DNA of 56,656 bases from Flavobacteriaceae bacterium (GCA_009886625.1 QXZA01000020.1:1-56656), one strand, 5' to 3'. Counted from the first letter of the stretch, positions 9,747 to 19,869 are shown. Program-made: numbers and translations. Notes: generated from the sequence alone by a model not told the origin.

Positions 9747-10966
9747 TATCTTAGCTTTAGGGTTACGATAGTTAATACTGCTAAAACAATTCCTACTATC
9801 CAAAAACGAGCGACAATCTTACTCTCGTGAAATCCTAGCTTTTGGTAGTGGTGGTGTAAAGGTGACATTTTAAAAATTCGTTGACCTACGCCTGTTTTAG
9901 ATCGGGTATATTTGAAATAACTTACTTGAAGAATAACGGAAAGTGTCTCAATAAAAAATACACCACACAATAAGGGTATTAACAGCTCTTTTCTTACTAT
10001 AATTGCGATTACAGAAATCACAGCACCAATTGCCAAACTCCCTGTATCTCCCATAAAAACCTGTGCAGGATAAGTGTTGTACCATAAAAAACCGATCAGA
10101 GCTCCTAAGAATGCAGCTATAAAAATGGAGATCTCACCCACATTTGGGATATACATTATATTTAAATATGCCGCAAAATTTACATTTCCTGATACCCACG
10201 CAAAAACACCTAAAGCAAAAACAATAATTGCAGATGTTCCAGCCGCCAATCCATCAATACCATCTGTGAGATTTGCACCATTAGATACAGCTGTAATTAT
10301 AAAGATTACGATGGGTATGAAAACCAACCAAACGTAGTTCCTTGAAGCTTTCCCTGTCCACGCGATAAGGGAATGATAATCAAACTCATTGTTTTTCAAC
10401 ATAGGAATTGTAGTGAGTGTTGCTTTAATATTCTTACTTTCAGGAACACTTATTGTATTTTCAATTTCGTTTAATGGTGTTACATCGGTGCGCAGAGTCA
10501 CATCAGGATTGAAGTAAAGTATTGCCCCAACACAAATACCTAAAAGAACTTGTCCAATTATTTTGAATCGCCCTTGTAAACCCTCTTTATTTTTTTTGAA
10601 AATTTTCATGTAATCATCCACCCATCCTATAAAACCCATCCATACCATTGTAAGTAATAAAAGGATGATATAGATATTATCTAAACGGGCTAAAAGAAGA
10701 ACAGGAATTAAAGTACTAAGTATGATAATTAACCCCCCCATGGTAGGAGTACCTTCCTTCTCCTTTTGTCCTTCTAGTCCAAGATCTCTTATAGATTCAC
10801 CAATTTGCTGAAGTTTTAGATAGGCTATTATTCTTGCACCGAACACCATCGAAAACCCCATAGAAATAATTACTGCAGCTGCGGCTCTAAAAGAGATATA
10901 CTGAAAGACACTAGCTCCCGGGAACTTATACAACCTCTCCAATAGTTCAAACAAATAATACAGCAT
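9746..10966 (-). CDS. mraY: Phospho-N-acetylmuramoyl-pentapeptide transferase MraY
   Basis: Polytopic membrane enzyme that moves phospho-MurNAc-pentapeptide to undecaprenyl phosphate, giving lipid I. Catalytic aspartate motifs are visible in WVDDYMKI and [10 protein letters not shown], and the cytoplasmic HHHYQKLG motif lies near the C-terminus. About ten hydrophobic helices span 406 residues. This is longer than E. coli MraY (360) because of a polar insert after the fourth helix (about residues 155-205), which I believe is usual in Bacteroidota. It sits between murE and murD with a one-base overlap into murD. Confidence 0.95.
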   Translation of the reverse strand: MLYYLFELLERLYKFPGASVFQYISFRAAAAVIISMGFSMVFGARIIAYLKLQQIGESIRDLGLEGQKEKEGTPTMGGLIIILSTLIPVLLLARLDNIYIILLLLTMVWMGFIGWVDDYMKIFKKNKEGLQGRFKIIGQVLLGICVGAILYFNPDVTLRTDVTPLNEIENTISVPESKNIKATLTTIPMLKNNEFDYHSLIAWTGKASRNYVWLVFIPIVIFIITAVSNGANLTDGIDGLAAGTSAIIVFALGVFAWVSGNVNFAAYLNIMYIPNVGEISIFIAAFLGALIGFLWYNTYPAQVFMGDTGSLAIGAVISVIAIIVRKELLIPLLCGVFFIETLSVILQVSYFKYTRSKTGVGQRIFKMSPLHHHYQKLGFHESKIVARFWIVGIVLAVLTIVTLKLR

Positions 10967-10968
10967 AA

Positions 10969-12429
10969 TTAATCAGCGTTTAAAAAAATTTGTTTTGCAA
11001 TTTCCATATCACTAAAAGGGAATCGCTCTCCTTTAATTTCTTGGTATGTCTCATGACCTTTTCCTGCAATAAGTACAATATCTCCTTCTTGCGCTAATTG
11101 TCCAGCCATAGCGATTGCCTCTTCTCGAAGTGTCACTTTTAATGCCTTTTTGTAATGCTCTGGAGGTACACCTTTCATCATTTCAGAAATAATTACTGCA
11201 GGGTCTTCATTCCGTGGATTATCTGAAGTGAAAATAACTTTATCACTATACCGAACAGCAACTTCTGCCATTAGAGGTCGCTTTTCTTGATCCCGATTTC
11301 CACCACAACCAACTATGGTTATTAGTGACTCATTCCTTGTTCTGATGGTCGATAGGGTAGTAAGTACATTTTCTAGGGCATCGGGTGTATGTGCATAATC
11401 TATCACCACCGTTCCTTTATTTGAAGCTTGAAGGGTTTGAAATCTTCCGTTCACACTTTTCAATTCACTAATCCTTTTCAAAATAGATAAACTAGGAATC
11501 TCTAATAGACTTGCAACCGCGTAGACTGCTAAAAGGTTTTGAGCATTAAATTTTCCAATTAAACTTGTCCAAACACCTTGTGATTGAATTTTCAAGAGCA
11601 TTCCAGAAAATTGACATTCCAGAATCTGAGCTTTAAAATCTGCATGCTGACGAGTGGCATACGAATACTTTTTAGCGACAGTATTCTGTAGCATATAAGC
11701 ACCATTTTTATCATCAACATTAGTTAATGCAAAAGCTGTTTTAGGTAAAAAATCAAAGAATCGTTTTTTTGTATCTCTATAAGATTTGAAATCTCCATGA
11801 TAATCCAAATGATCGTGTGTAAGATTTGTAAAGACACCCCCAGAAAAAAATAAACCTTCAATTCTATTTTGTGCAATCCCATGTGAAGAAACTTCCATGA
11901 AACAATGAGTAACTCCTTCTTCTACCATTGCGTACAAATGTTGGTTTATTGCAACAGCATCTGGGGTAGTGTGCAGATTTTCAAACTGATTTGAAGCATA
12001 ACTAATTTTTACTGTGGAAAGCAAACCACTTGAGTATCCCTCTGAGGAAAATAAAGCATGAAGTAAAGAAGCGATTGTAGTTTTCCCGTTTGTTCCAGTA
12101 ACACCCAAAAGGGTTAATTTTTTAGATGGATTATCATAAAAATTTGATGTAATGATGCCCAAAGTCTTAGAAGAATTTTCAACCTTGACATAAACAATAT
12201 CCTTATTACATTGATCTGGTAAAGTTTCACAAATGATCGCTATGGCACCCATGGAAATGGCTGGGGCTATAAAATAGTGTCCATCTGTTAAGACCCCTTT
12301 CTGAGCGACATAAACAAATCCTTTCTGTATTAGTCTGCTATCAAAATGGATTCCCTCTACCTCGATAGCTGTTTTCCCAACGGTTGCCTCTATTGATACC
12401 CCAAATAATATGTCTTGAAGTGTTTTCAT
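10969..12429 (-). CDS. murE: UDP-MurNAc-tripeptide synthetase MurE (meso-DAP type)
   Basis: Mur ligase that adds the third residue of the stem peptide. The P-loop [10 protein letters not shown] and the C-terminal motif DNPRNEDP are clear; DNPR is the known determinant of meso-diaminopimelate specificity (lysine-adding enzymes differ there), so wall peptides should contain meso-DAP. 486 residues is normal. The ATG start overlaps the ftsI stop as ATGA at 12426-12429, and mraY starts 2 bases downstream. Confidence 0.96.
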   Translation of the reverse strand: MKTLQDILFGVSIEATVGKTAIEVEGIHFDSRLIQKGFVYVAQKGVLTDGHYFIAPAISMGAIAIICETLPDQCNKDIVYVKVENSSKTLGIITSNFYDNPSKKLTLLGVTGTNGKTTIASLLHALFSSEGYSSGLLSTVKISYASNQFENLHTTPDAVAINQHLYAMVEEGVTHCFMEVSSHGIAQNRIEGLFFSGGVFTNLTHDHLDYHGDFKSYRDTKKRFFDFLPKTAFALTNVDDKNGAYMLQNTVAKKYSYATRQHADFKAQILECQFSGMLLKIQSQGVWTSLIGKFNAQNLLAVYAVASLLEIPSLSILKRISELKSVNGRFQTLQASNKGTVVIDYAHTPDALENVLTTLSTIRTRNESLITIVGCGGNRDQEKRPLMAEVAVRYSDKVIFTSDNPRNEDPAVIISEMMKGVPPEHYKKALKVTLREEAIAMAGQLAQEGDIVLIAGKGHETYQEIKGERFPFSDMEIAKQIFLNAD

Positions 12430-14414
12430 ATTAGGTCAAGAATTATCTTTTGTCTTTTTTTAAACTTTTCTCCCGGTGGAATGGATTGACTTTTCACAAC
12501 ACCTTCCCCTCTCAAGACCACGGTAAATCCCATTTTCTCAAGGGTTATACGTGCAACATTTTTTGACATTCCCGCTACATCAGGTACTGTTTTTGAATTA
12601 AATTTATTAGAGGTTTCAATCAATGAATTTAGATCAGTCAGTTTAATTTTTACTTGGTGAGGAATATCGTTATATATCTTCTTTGCAACTTCTTTAAACA
12701 CTGGAGCGGCGACTGTTGCACCATAATATCCTTTTGATTTATTAGGTCGATGAATTACTACTATACAAGAATATTTGGGTTCTTCTGCAGGAAAATAACC
12801 CACAAAGCTAGCGATATACTGAACTGATTCTGTAGTATAATCCACCTGACAGGTTCCTGTTTTTCCTGCCATACTTAAAAGTGGATCTTTTATGGAATAA
12901 CCCGTACCCCATTTCTTGTCCACGACATTAAACATCATTCCCTGAACTTTATTTAAAGTTTCTTCTGAACAAATTGAAGGATTCAGGATTTGCTTAGAAA
13001 ATACCTTTGTTGGAGTATTTCCAAAATTGCTTATTTCATTTAAAAACATAGGTTTCACCATTTCACCTCCATTGGCAATAGCATTGTAAAAAGTCAATGT
13101 TTGCATTGGTGTAAGACTCACCCCATATCCATAAGCCATCCATGGCAAATCCAATCCATCCCAATCTGGATCTGTTGGATATGGGATCTTAGGAACTCCT
13201 TCCCCTCTTATAGGAAGACCCAAAGGCTTGTTTATACCCATATTATAGAGTCTGTCAACAAATTGCTTTGGATTATTTTTATAGTTGTCATTTATGATTT
13301 TAACCAAACCAACATTGGAAGAAACCTCAAAAGCTTTTGCCGCTGTTATGGTTCCATACCCCCCCCTTTTGGAATCCTTCACTTTGTATTTCCCAAAGAA
13401 CATCATCTCGCCATTGCCTGTTTTAATCTCAGTATCCACATCCACAACCTTATCTTCAAGAGCAGCTATCATTCCCATAAGTTTGAAAGTTGATCCAGGT
13501 TCATGAGCATCTCCAACGGCATAATTCAGTTTTTCAAAATACTTCCCCTCTTTAGTTCTTCCCAAATTTGCGATGGCTTTTACAGCACCAGTTTTTACGT
13601 CCATCACCACAACTGTCCCATACTCGGCTTCATATTTTTCAAGCTGAGTCAATAAGGCGTTATGCGCTATATCCTGAATATTAACATCAATTGTTGTGTG
13701 TAAATCATAACCCTCAGTAGGCTCTTTCTCATTGGAGTCACTAATAGGCTTCCATTGTCCATTCGCAATTTTCTGCTTGAGACGTAAACCTGAATTCCCT
13801 CTCAAGTATTGTGAAAAAGCACCTTCTAAACCAACTCTAAAAAAAGTCCCATCCTTGTCCTTTAATTCGTAACCGATAGTACGTTCTGCTATTTTACCTA
13901 AGGGATGTTCTCGAACAATTTGTTGTTCCACTATCAATCCTCCTCTGTAGGCACTTTTATTAAAAATGGGGAAGCTTTTGTACCGCATATACTCTGAATA
14001 CGAAATGTTATTAGCTACTGACCAATATCTATTTTTCTGTTTTCTCGCATTCGTTAATCGACTCAATGCCTCGCTTGATGACAAACCCATCACTAAAGCC
14101 AACGAATCTGCCAAAGCATTTTTATTGATATCAAAACTAGTTTGAGAAGGCACTAAAGCATCCCAATGCAATTCATATCTTGAGATAGAGGTTGCTAAAA
14201 TATTTCCGTCTGAAGCATAAATATTTCCTCTACTAGGTTCCAAAACAACATTTTTTATGATGGCATCAGGACTAAGACTTACTTTTTCATTATTTTGATA
14301 AAACTGGATATAAACCAATTTACCAATCAAAACAAAAGCGAATAAAGACAGGGAGATTACTAGCAGATAAAACCGCGACATGATAGGCATATTTGTAACG
14401 GAGTTATTATTCAT
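12426..14414 (-). CDS. ftsI: Septal transpeptidase FtsI (PBP3) with PASTA domain
   Basis: Class B penicillin-binding protein that cross-links septal peptidoglycan in the periplasm. Visible in order: one N-terminal membrane helix (FYLLVISLSLFAFVLIG), the PBP dimerisation domain, then the transpeptidase domain with active-site PGSTFK, SSN, and KTGT. A C-terminal PASTA domain covers roughly the last 60 residues (VPDVAGMSKNVARITLEKMG region); PASTA is absent from E. coli PBP3 but common in Bacteroidota. I take the ATG at 14414 (662 residues), overlapping the ftsL stop by 8 bases; the longer frame to 14456 lies within ftsL. Confidence 0.94.
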   Translation of the reverse strand: MNNNSVTNMPIMSRFYLLVISLSLFAFVLIGKLVYIQFYQNNEKVSLSPDAIIKNVVLEPSRGNIYASDGNILATSISRYELHWDALVPSQTSFDINKNALADSLALVMGLSSSEALSRLTNARKQKNRYWSVANNISYSEYMRYKSFPIFNKSAYRGGLIVEQQIVREHPLGKIAERTIGYELKDKDGTFFRVGLEGAFSQYLRGNSGLRLKQKIANGQWKPISDSNEKEPTEGYDLHTTIDVNIQDIAHNALLTQLEKYEAEYGTVVVMDVKTGAVKAIANLGRTKEGKYFEKLNYAVGDAHEPGSTFKLMGMIAALEDKVVDVDTEIKTGNGEMMFFGKYKVKDSKRGGYGTITAAKAFEVSSNVGLVKIINDNYKNNPKQFVDRLYNMGINKPLGLPIRGEGVPKIPYPTDPDWDGLDLPWMAYGYGVSLTPMQTLTFYNAIANGGEMVKPMFLNEISNFGNTPTKVFSKQILNPSICSEETLNKVQGMMFNVVDKKWGTGYSIKDPLLSMAGKTGTCQVDYTTESVQYIASFVGYFPAEEPKYSCIVVIHRPNKSKGYYGATVAAPVFKEVAKKIYNDIPHQVKIKLTDLNSLIETSNKFNSKTVPDVAGMSKNVARITLEKMGFTVVLRGEGVVKSQSIPPGEKFKKRQKIILDLI

Positions 14415-14718
14415 CGCTAATTGTAATTTTAATGGGTGGAGTAGCAGAAGGACCAATTCCTTTCTCAGACAAAACCTGAGTTACTGTGGTTTCTTTCTTT
14501 AAAACCATCAATACCTTTTTCCCTTCTATAAAGTCACTTTTTAAAGCACTAATATCTGCATTAAGAGAAGCAATCTTAAAGATTTTTCTATCTGCACTAT
14601 GACCACTTGCGATCATTATTAAAGCCAAAAAAGATAAAAATAAAATCATCCTCCAATTTTTAAAGGCATCGTCTTTAACCAAAAACTCTATATTCAATAT
14701 GGATAATATCTTATTCAT
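14407..14718 (-). CDS. ftsL: FtsL-like cell division protein
   Basis: A 103-residue bitopic protein with a polar N-terminus, one membrane helix (about residues 25-41, ILFLSFLALIMIASG) and a short periplasmic part with heptad-like hydrophobics typical of FtsL. FtsL forms a scaffold with FtsQ (and FtsB elsewhere) and activates FtsW-FtsI. The family is poorly conserved, so the call depends on topology and on its place between rsmH and ftsI. Overlaps: 4 bases with rsmH, 8 with ftsI. Confidence 0.8.
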   Translation of the reverse strand: MNKILSILNIEFLVKDDAFKNWRMILFLSFLALIMIASGHSADRKIFKIASLNADISALKSDFIEGKKVLMVLKKETTVTQVLSEKGIGPSATPPIKITISDE

Positions 14719-15617
14719 ATTTTTTCAGCAATTCTTAATTTAGCACTTCGCGCCCTTCCGTTCTCCTTTACCTCTTGTTCAGAAGGAATAATCAGATTAC
14801 CAACTTTATTAAACGGTTTAATGGGATTCCCATAAAAATCCTTTTCCAGTTTGCCTTCAAAATCACCTGTTTGAAAATATCTTTTTACCAAACGGTCTTC
14901 CAAGGAATGATAGGAAATACAAACTAAGCGCCCTTTCACTTTTAAAACTTCTGTAGCTTGAACTAAAAATGTTTTTAAAACCTTCAATTCATCATTCACT
15001 TCAATTCGCAAGGCCTGAAACAATTGAGCTAAAATTTTATTTTCAATTCGCTGTGGAACAAGAGGTCGCACTAGCGACATTAGATCCATAGTTGTGGCGA
15101 TTTCTTTTTCTTGGCGAACTTCAACAATAATCTTCGCTAAAGTTTTAGCATTTTTCAATTCCCCATAAGAGAAAAAGAGTGTACGTAATTGTTTCTCAGT
15201 ATAGGTATTAATAATTTCAAAGGCATCCAAAGCCTGAGACTGGTTCATACGCATATCCAACCGAGCTTCTGTCCGAATTGAAAATCCACGCTCTTGGGTA
15301 TCAAACTGATGAGAAGAAACCCCAAAATCAGCCAATATCCCATCAACCGTATCTATTTTATGATACTTTAAGTATTGTTTCAGATTACTAAAATTTGCAG
15401 CTACAAAATCAAATCGAGGATCTTCAATACGATTTACAAGCGCATCTGTATCTTGGTCAAATCCAAGCAATCGTCCATTTTTATTTAATCTCTCTAGAAT
15501 CGCCCTGGAATGCCCGCCTCCGCCAAAAGTCACATCCACATAAGTACCATCGGGTGATATATTTAAGCCATCAAGAGAAGCTTGAAGGAGAACCGGATTA
15601 TGATATTGCGTCGTCAT
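14715..15617 (-). CDS. rsmH: 16S rRNA (cytosine-1402-N4)-methyltransferase RsmH
   Basis: S-adenosylmethionine-dependent enzyme that methylates N4 of C1402 in the ribosomal P site. The N-terminus YHNPVLL, the SAM loop DVTFGGGGHSRAILE, and the motif GILADFGVSSHQ are characteristic, as are ISYHSLEDR and the C-terminal NGRARSAKLRIAE. The 300-residue length is usual. The start overlaps the end of mraZ by 20 bases, and the order mraZ-rsmH-ftsL is the universal head of dcw clusters. Confidence 0.96.
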   Translation of the reverse strand: MTTQYHNPVLLQASLDGLNISPDGTYVDVTFGGGGHSRAILERLNKNGRLLGFDQDTDALVNRIEDPRFDFVAANFSNLKQYLKYHKIDTVDGILADFGVSSHQFDTQERGFSIRTEARLDMRMNQSQALDAFEIINTYTEKQLRTLFFSYGELKNAKTLAKIIVEVRQEKEIATTMDLMSLVRPLVPQRIENKILAQLFQALRIEVNDELKVLKTFLVQATEVLKVKGRLVCISYHSLEDRLVKRYFQTGDFEGKLEKDFYGNPIKPFNKVGNLIIPSEQEVKENGRARSAKLRIAEKI

Positions 15618-16065
15618 TCTTATCTCCCATTACATCTTCTGCTAAGGCTCCAAAATCAAGCGCAGCCTCATCTATCGCTTTCTCATATAGCGTTTTGTCC
15701 CAAATTTCAAGAATATTAACAGTGGAAGAAACCACAACCTCTTTAGAAATTTGTACGTGAGTAACTAGATCTTTTGGAATCAAAAGACGACCAGAGACAT
15801 CCATTTCGACCGTTTTCACACCTGCAGTAAAACGTCGAATAAAATCATTGTTTTTCTTAGTAAATCGATTCAATCCATTCACCTTTTCCATGAGCCCCAT
15901 CCATTCTTTCATAGGATACAACTCCAGGCAAGGATTAAATACAGCACGCTTTAAAACAAAACTTTCAGAAGCAAGTCCAGACAATTGCTTTTTAATAGCA
16001 ATAGGCATCATGATGCGACCTTTGGCATCTGCCTTACATTCATATGTTCCAATTAAGTGTTGCAC
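15598..16065 (-). CDS. mraZ: MraZ, transcriptional regulator of the dcw cluster
   Basis: AbrB-like DNA-binding protein; family members form ring oligomers and bind repeated boxes upstream of their own gene, repressing the dcw operon in E. coli. Two MraZ repeats are visible: residues ~1-50 (GTYECKADAKGRIMMP) and ~75-125 (VEMDVSGRLLIPKDL). 155 residues is typical. The start is GTG at 16065 with no Shine-Dalgarno sequence, usual for this phylum. Upstream are regularly spaced GTGG boxes and a promoter, given as separate entries. Confidence 0.95.
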   Translation of the reverse strand: MQHLIGTYECKADAKGRIMMPIAIKKQLSGLASESFVLKRAVFNPCLELYPMKEWMGLMEKVNGLNRFTKKNNDFIRRFTAGVKTVEMDVSGRLLIPKDLVTHVQISKEVVVSSTVNILEIWDKTLYEKAIDEAALDFGALAEDVMGDKNDDAIS

Positions 16066-16087
16066 TTTTCAAGGTGGATTTAAAATT

Positions 16088-16095
16088 CAAATATA
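16088..16095 (-). promoter_or_regulatory. Promoter -7 element for the mraZ/dcw operon
   Basis: On the minus strand TATATTTG is a perfect match to TAnnTTTG. Its G is 23 bases upstream of the mraZ GTG, predicting a leader of about 15 bases. A TTG lies 24 bases upstream of the element, slightly beyond the usual spacing, so the -33 part is weak or replaced. The MraZ-type boxes begin 5 bases upstream, right across the spacer. Confidence 0.55.
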
Positions 16096-16100
16096 AGTCA

Positions 16101-16151
16101 TATTTACCACTATTTACCACAATTTACCACATTGTTAATAAGTTTTACCAC
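16101..16151 (-). promoter_or_regulatory. Probable MraZ operator: GTGG direct repeats
   Basis: Read on the minus strand there are three copies of GTGGTAAA at an exact 10-base period (16123-16130, 16113-16120, 16103-16110) and a fourth, GTGGTAAA, at 16144-16151, 21 bases from its neighbour, about two helical turns. Known MraZ sites are G-rich boxes repeated every 10 bases in front of mraZ, so spacing, motif and position agree. The array covers the spacer and upstream part of the mraZ promoter, which suits autorepression. Confidence 0.75.
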
Positions 16152-16247
16152 CTTAACATAAAATTTGAATTTAGCAGATCAACAAATAAAAGTAACGCCT
16201 AAAATGGAAATGTCTATATTTACGAATTATATTAATGCATTAGCCAT

Positions 16248-17012
16248 ATGGAGGATCAGATTGTCAATGATAAAGAATTTAAATATGTTGAGTCCGGCTT
16301 GGGTCAACCCATAATCATCCTACATGGGTTAATGGGTGGGTTAAGTAATTTTAAGGGTGTTCTTGAACATTTTCCAGAAAAAGGATATCAAGTTATCATT
16401 CCTGAATTACCGGTTTACAGTCTGCCTGTATTGAATACTTCGGTTAAATCATTATCTCAATTTTTACATAAATTTATTCTTCACAAAGGCCTAAAAGACG
16501 TAATTCTTTTAGGAAATTCTCTAGGTGGGCATGTTGGTTTATTATTCACCAGGGATTATCCCGAATTGGTTAAGGGCTTGATTCTCACGGGTAGTTCTGG
16601 ACTTTACGAAAATAATATGGGAGATGGTTATCCTAAACGAGGTAATTATGAGTACATAAAAGTGAAGAGTGAAGCTGTTTTTTATGACCCAAAAACAGCC
16701 ACCAAAGAGATTGTGGATGAAGTTTTTGAAACGGTGAATGACAGAAACAAACTTGTCAGGACTTTGGCGTTAGCAAAAAGTGCAATCCGACACAATATGT
16801 CTAAAGATTTACCTAAAATGAAAACACCTGTTGCAATTGTTTGGGGAGCTCAAGACAGTGTCACGCCACCAAATGTTGCAGACGAGTTTCATGAATTATT
16901 GCCAGATTCAAACCTTTACTGGATCGATAAATGTGGACATGCTCCCATGATGGAGCACCCTGATCAATTTAATTCAATTCTAGATACTTGGTTAGAAACT
17001 AGAAACTTCTAG
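16248..17012 (+). CDS. Alpha/beta hydrolase
   Basis: A 254-residue cytoplasmic alpha/beta-hydrolase fold protein; substrate unknown. The oxyanion motif is HGLMGG (residues 26-31), the nucleophile elbow is GNSLGG with Ser91, and the acid and base are Asp203 (WGAQDSVTP) and His231 ([11 protein letters not shown]), so the triad is intact. There is no signal peptide. It is divergent from mraZ and starts about 100 bases from the MraZ-type boxes, so MraZ could also influence it. engB follows 5 bases downstream, suggesting co-transcription. Confidence 0.85.
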   Translation: MEDQIVNDKEFKYVESGLGQPIIILHGLMGGLSNFKGVLEHFPEKGYQVIIPELPVYSLPVLNTSVKSLSQFLHKFILHKGLKDVILLGNSLGGHVGLLFTRDYPELVKGLILTGSSGLYENNMGDGYPKRGNYEYIKVKSEAVFYDPKTATKEIVDEVFETVNDRNKLVRTLALAKSAIRHNMSKDLPKMKTPVAIVWGAQDSVTPPNVADEFHELLPDSNLYWIDKCGHAPMMEHPDQFNSILDTWLETRNF

Positions 17013-17017
17013 AAAAC

Positions 17018-17635
17018 ATGCAGATTCGTTCCGCAACTTTTGTAATCAGCAACTCGGATGTTGCAAAATGCCCAAATTCACATTTACCTGAATACGCTTT
17101 TATAGGCCGTTCCAATGTGGGAAAATCTTCTTTGATTAATGCGCTTAGCAATAAGAAGAATCTTGCGAAAACTTCGTCAAGACCTGGAAAAACGCAATTA
17201 ATTAATCATTTTCTAATCAATCAAAATTGGCATCTTGTTGATTTACCAGGATTCGGTTATGCCCGTGTTTCCAAAACACAAAAAAAAGTATTTCAAAAAT
17301 TTATCACTAATTACTTCAAGGAAAGAAAACAACTTGTAAATGCCTTTTTACTGATTGACATCAGACATGAACCTCAACCGATTGACATGAAGTTTATGGA
17401 ATGGCTTGGAGAAAACTTTATTCCTTTTTCAATTATTTTTACAAAGGCAGACAAATTAAAGCCCATTGCAAGAGATCGAAATATTAAAGCATATACAGAA
17501 AAAATGCTTGAAACTCAATGGGAGGAATTACCCCCTATATTCGTCACCTCATCACTTCAAAAAACAGGAGGCGAAGAAATACTAAACTACATTAATTCTC
17601 TCAATGAAAGCCTTTCAGAATCAAAACTTGACTAA
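17018..17635 (+). CDS. engB: Ribosome biogenesis GTP-binding protein EngB (YihA/YsxC)
   Basis: TRAFAC-class small GTPase needed for large ribosomal subunit assembly and, in several bacteria, for normal division. G1 is GRSNVGKSS (residues 30-38), G3 is DLPGFGYA, and G4 is TKADK. The 205-residue length is typical. It follows the hydrolase closely and converges with gldC, with which its stop codon overlaps by 4 bases (17632-17635). Confidence 0.95.
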   Translation: MQIRSATFVISNSDVAKCPNSHLPEYAFIGRSNVGKSSLINALSNKKNLAKTSSRPGKTQLINHFLINQNWHLVDLPGFGYARVSKTQKKVFQKFITNYFKERKQLVNAFLLIDIRHEPQPIDMKFMEWLGENFIPFSIIFTKADKLKPIARDRNIKAYTEKMLETQWEELPPIFVTSSLQKTGGEEILNYINSLNESLSESKLD

Positions 17636-17970
17636 TTATTTTTTAGCTCAAGTTTTTCTGCAAAATAATCACAAAAGTCTCGCATGGTAGCAGTCATTTT
17701 CTCGTCTTGTGTAGCTCTGTAAAATGTATCGCTCAAAGACATCAGTGTTTGATAAAAAAACAATTGCATCTGATCTACGGGCATGTCTTTTACCCATAAA
17801 TCCATTTTGAGTGCTTCCTGTTGCTCAGAATCCCAAAAAGACAATAGCATTGCTTTGGTATCTTGATCTTTTATTCCTCCATCTTCTGCGGACCATTGCA
17901 TTTGTTGAGGAATGTTATTTTCATCAAGACCAACTTGAATTTTAATATCAGTATTTTTTTTAATGGCCAT
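17632..17970 (-). CDS. gldC: Gliding motility protein GldC
   Basis: A 112-residue protein matching GldC of gliding Flavobacteriia in length and in the regions [16 protein letters not shown] and [16 protein letters not shown]. No signal peptide or membrane helix is seen, so it is predicted cytoplasmic. In Flavobacterium johnsoniae loss of GldC gives only a partial motility defect; its biochemical role is unknown. It follows gldB by one base, the conserved gldB-gldC pair. Confidence 0.88.
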   Translation of the reverse strand: MAIKKNTDIKIQVGLDENNIPQQMQWSAEDGGIKDQDTKAMLLSFWDSEQQEALKMDLWVKDMPVDQMQLFFYQTLMSLSDTFYRATQDEKMTATMRDFCDYFAEKLELKNN

Positions 17971-17971
17971 A

Positions 17972-18979
17972 TTATCGTTTTGGTTTGTATTTAGATAAGT
18001 TAAATAATTTTTGTGCTGGTAATCTCAATAGATCATCAAGAGGCATCTCTGGGTATTGTGCCACATAACTTTTTACAATCTGCCAACCTAACCAAGAACC
18101 AATTCTTCCAGGGGTTTCGTTATCCAATTGTAAATAAAACTTTGAAAAAGGAGCTGGCTCCATAAATCGTTGCACCCATTCTGGTTGAGTTTGATACAAT
18201 ACTTGTTTTTCAACAAAATACTGCCAAACATACACCTCGTTATCAAAAGCCCAAGCATACTCCTCGGGAGAATAGAGTATCCTGTCTTCTTCATTAGTGT
18301 GGGGTACAAAAAGATCTTGTAAATACAGTTTCTTTCCTTCATAAATCATTCGTGCTAAAAAAGTACGATCTTCTGGTAATGGAATCACAGAAGCTGCAAA
18401 CTTATCAGCTACTTGAACGTTAATGTATTTTGGATCTAGCTCTTTTCTAATATAATTTGGTATCCCGTCATACAAAGGATTTTCTGTCCCTAAAAAAGTG
18501 TCTAATGAAAGTAAGATTAAGCTATCTAAATAGACTGTCTTGATTTGATAATCAACGTTATTAGTGAGCGCTATTACTCTTGGAACTTTAGCATTTGGAT
18601 AATAAAACTTGATATGCTTAAAAAGATGAGACAACTCAGATTCAACCCTAGTTGTTTTTTCAAAAGTCTTATTTACCTCAGCTTGCAACAGTAGTTGTAA
18701 ACTATCTGTCTGTCTACTTACCCATACACTATCGGAAAATTGTTTAGGAAATAAGAAAGGATATTGCTTTTTCAACTCGGGGATAACAGAAGAGGGCTGA
18801 TTGTAAAATTTTAAATCAAAACGATCTAAAACTACTTGTACCGGAATGGCTTCAATTTGGGCTTCATTCTCATTTTCTTTTTGGCAAGCAAAAAAAAGTA
18901 TGGAAAATAAAAACAAGGCATACCTGAATTGCAAAAAACGAAAAAAAGAAATAAGTCTATGTCTCAGAATTATCATCAT
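17972..18979 (-). CDS. gldB: Gliding motility lipoprotein GldB
   Basis: Lipoprotein required for gliding, and for type IX secretion, in F. johnsoniae; mechanism unknown. The N-terminus is basic and hydrophobic with a lipobox-like LFFAC, placing lipidated Cys at residue 32, followed by an acidic stretch. The body matches GldB (VVLDRFDLKFYN near the start, YIRKELDPKYI in the middle). 335 residues is usual. Start: two successive ATGs at 18979 and 18976. nadE is divergent and its promoter overlaps the gldB start region. Confidence 0.88.
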   Translation of the reverse strand: MMIILRHRLISFFRFLQFRYALFLFSILFFACQKENENEAQIEAIPVQVVLDRFDLKFYNQPSSVIPELKKQYPFLFPKQFSDSVWVSRQTDSLQLLLQAEVNKTFEKTTRVESELSHLFKHIKFYYPNAKVPRVIALTNNVDYQIKTVYLDSLILLSLDTFLGTENPLYDGIPNYIRKELDPKYINVQVADKFAASVIPLPEDRTFLARMIYEGKKLYLQDLFVPHTNEEDRILYSPEEYAWAFDNEVYVWQYFVEKQVLYQTQPEWVQRFMEPAPFSKFYLQLDNETPGRIGSWLGWQIVKSYVAQYPEMPLDDLLRLPAQKLFNLSKYKPKR

Positions 18980-18993
18980 ACCATCAAATACAT

Positions 18994-19001
18994 TAATTTT
19001 G
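18994..19001 (+). promoter_or_regulatory. Possible -7 element for nadE
   Basis: TAATTTTG matches TAnnTTTG and ends 11 bases before the nadE ATG, which would give a leader of about 5 bases. No TTG is seen at the usual -33 spacing, so this is a weak call. Confidence 0.35.
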
Positions 19002-19011
19002 GGTAAATTTA

Positions 19012-19824
19012 ATGGCTATAAATGATTTAATGATGAAATCACCCGAAAAAGTAGCAAACCATATTAGCGATTGGCTCAGCAATTATATCGATGAAACTGG
19101 AATGAATGGATTTGTCGTCGGAATTTCTGGCGGCATTGATTCTGCTGTCACCTCAACTCTCTGCGCCAAAACAGGAAAAAAAGTACTTTGCCTTGAAATG
19201 CCTATCATGCAAGAATCAAGTCAAGTAAACCGCGCACAAGAACACATAAAATGGCTGGAATCTAACTATGAAAATGTTGCCTCCCTAAGGCTTCCTTTAG
19301 ATTCGGTTTATACATCTTTTACAGAAATCATTCCTGAAGCTGAAGATAAAGAAGCGCAATTTTTGAGTCTTGCCAATACAAGAGCAAGACTTAGAATGAG
19401 TAGTTTATATTATTTTGCGGCGCTATATCGATACTTAGTAGCAGGAACAGGAAATAAAGTAGAAGATTTTGGGGTTGGTTTTTACACTAAATACGGTGAT
19501 GGAGGCGTTGATTTAAGCCCCATAGCAGACCTAATGAAAACAGAAGTTTTTGCAGTAGCCAAACATTTAGAAATTATAAAACCCATCCAAGAAGCTGCCC
19601 CAACTGATGGATTGTGGGGAGACGATAGAACTGATGAAGATCAATTAGGTGCTACCTATCCCGAATTAGAATGGGCCATGGGAGTCTATGAAAAAGGTGC
19701 TGTGGAAGATGACCTCAGCCAGCATCAAAAAAAGGTCTTGGGAATATATACTCAACTTCATCGTCAAAATCAACACAAAATGAATCCTATACCTGTGTGT
19801 AAAGTCCCTAAAAAATTTTTATAA
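19012..19824 (+). CDS. nadE: NAD synthetase NadE (ammonia-dependent type)
   Basis: Amidates nicotinic acid adenine dinucleotide to NAD with ATP in the cytoplasm, the last step of NAD synthesis. The PP-loop SGGIDSAV is at residues 39-46, and the substrate-binding segment GTGNKVEDFGVGFYTKYGDGG is present in full between about residues 143 and 163. At 270 residues it has no glutaminase domain, so it should use ammonia directly. It stands alone, divergent from gldB and followed by the response-regulator pseudogene. Confidence 0.95.
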   Translation: MAINDLMMKSPEKVANHISDWLSNYIDETGMNGFVVGISGGIDSAVTSTLCAKTGKKVLCLEMPIMQESSQVNRAQEHIKWLESNYENVASLRLPLDSVYTSFTEIIPEAEDKEAQFLSLANTRARLRMSSLYYFAALYRYLVAGTGNKVEDFGVGFYTKYGDGGVDLSPIADLMKTEVFAVAKHLEIIKPIQEAAPTDGLWGDDRTDEDQLGATYPELEWAMGVYEKGAVEDDLSQHQKKVLGIYTQLHRQNQHKMNPIPVCKVPKKFL

Positions 19825-19869
19825 ATAAATTCTTACTTTACAACATCTTACTGTCCAAATCTATTATTG

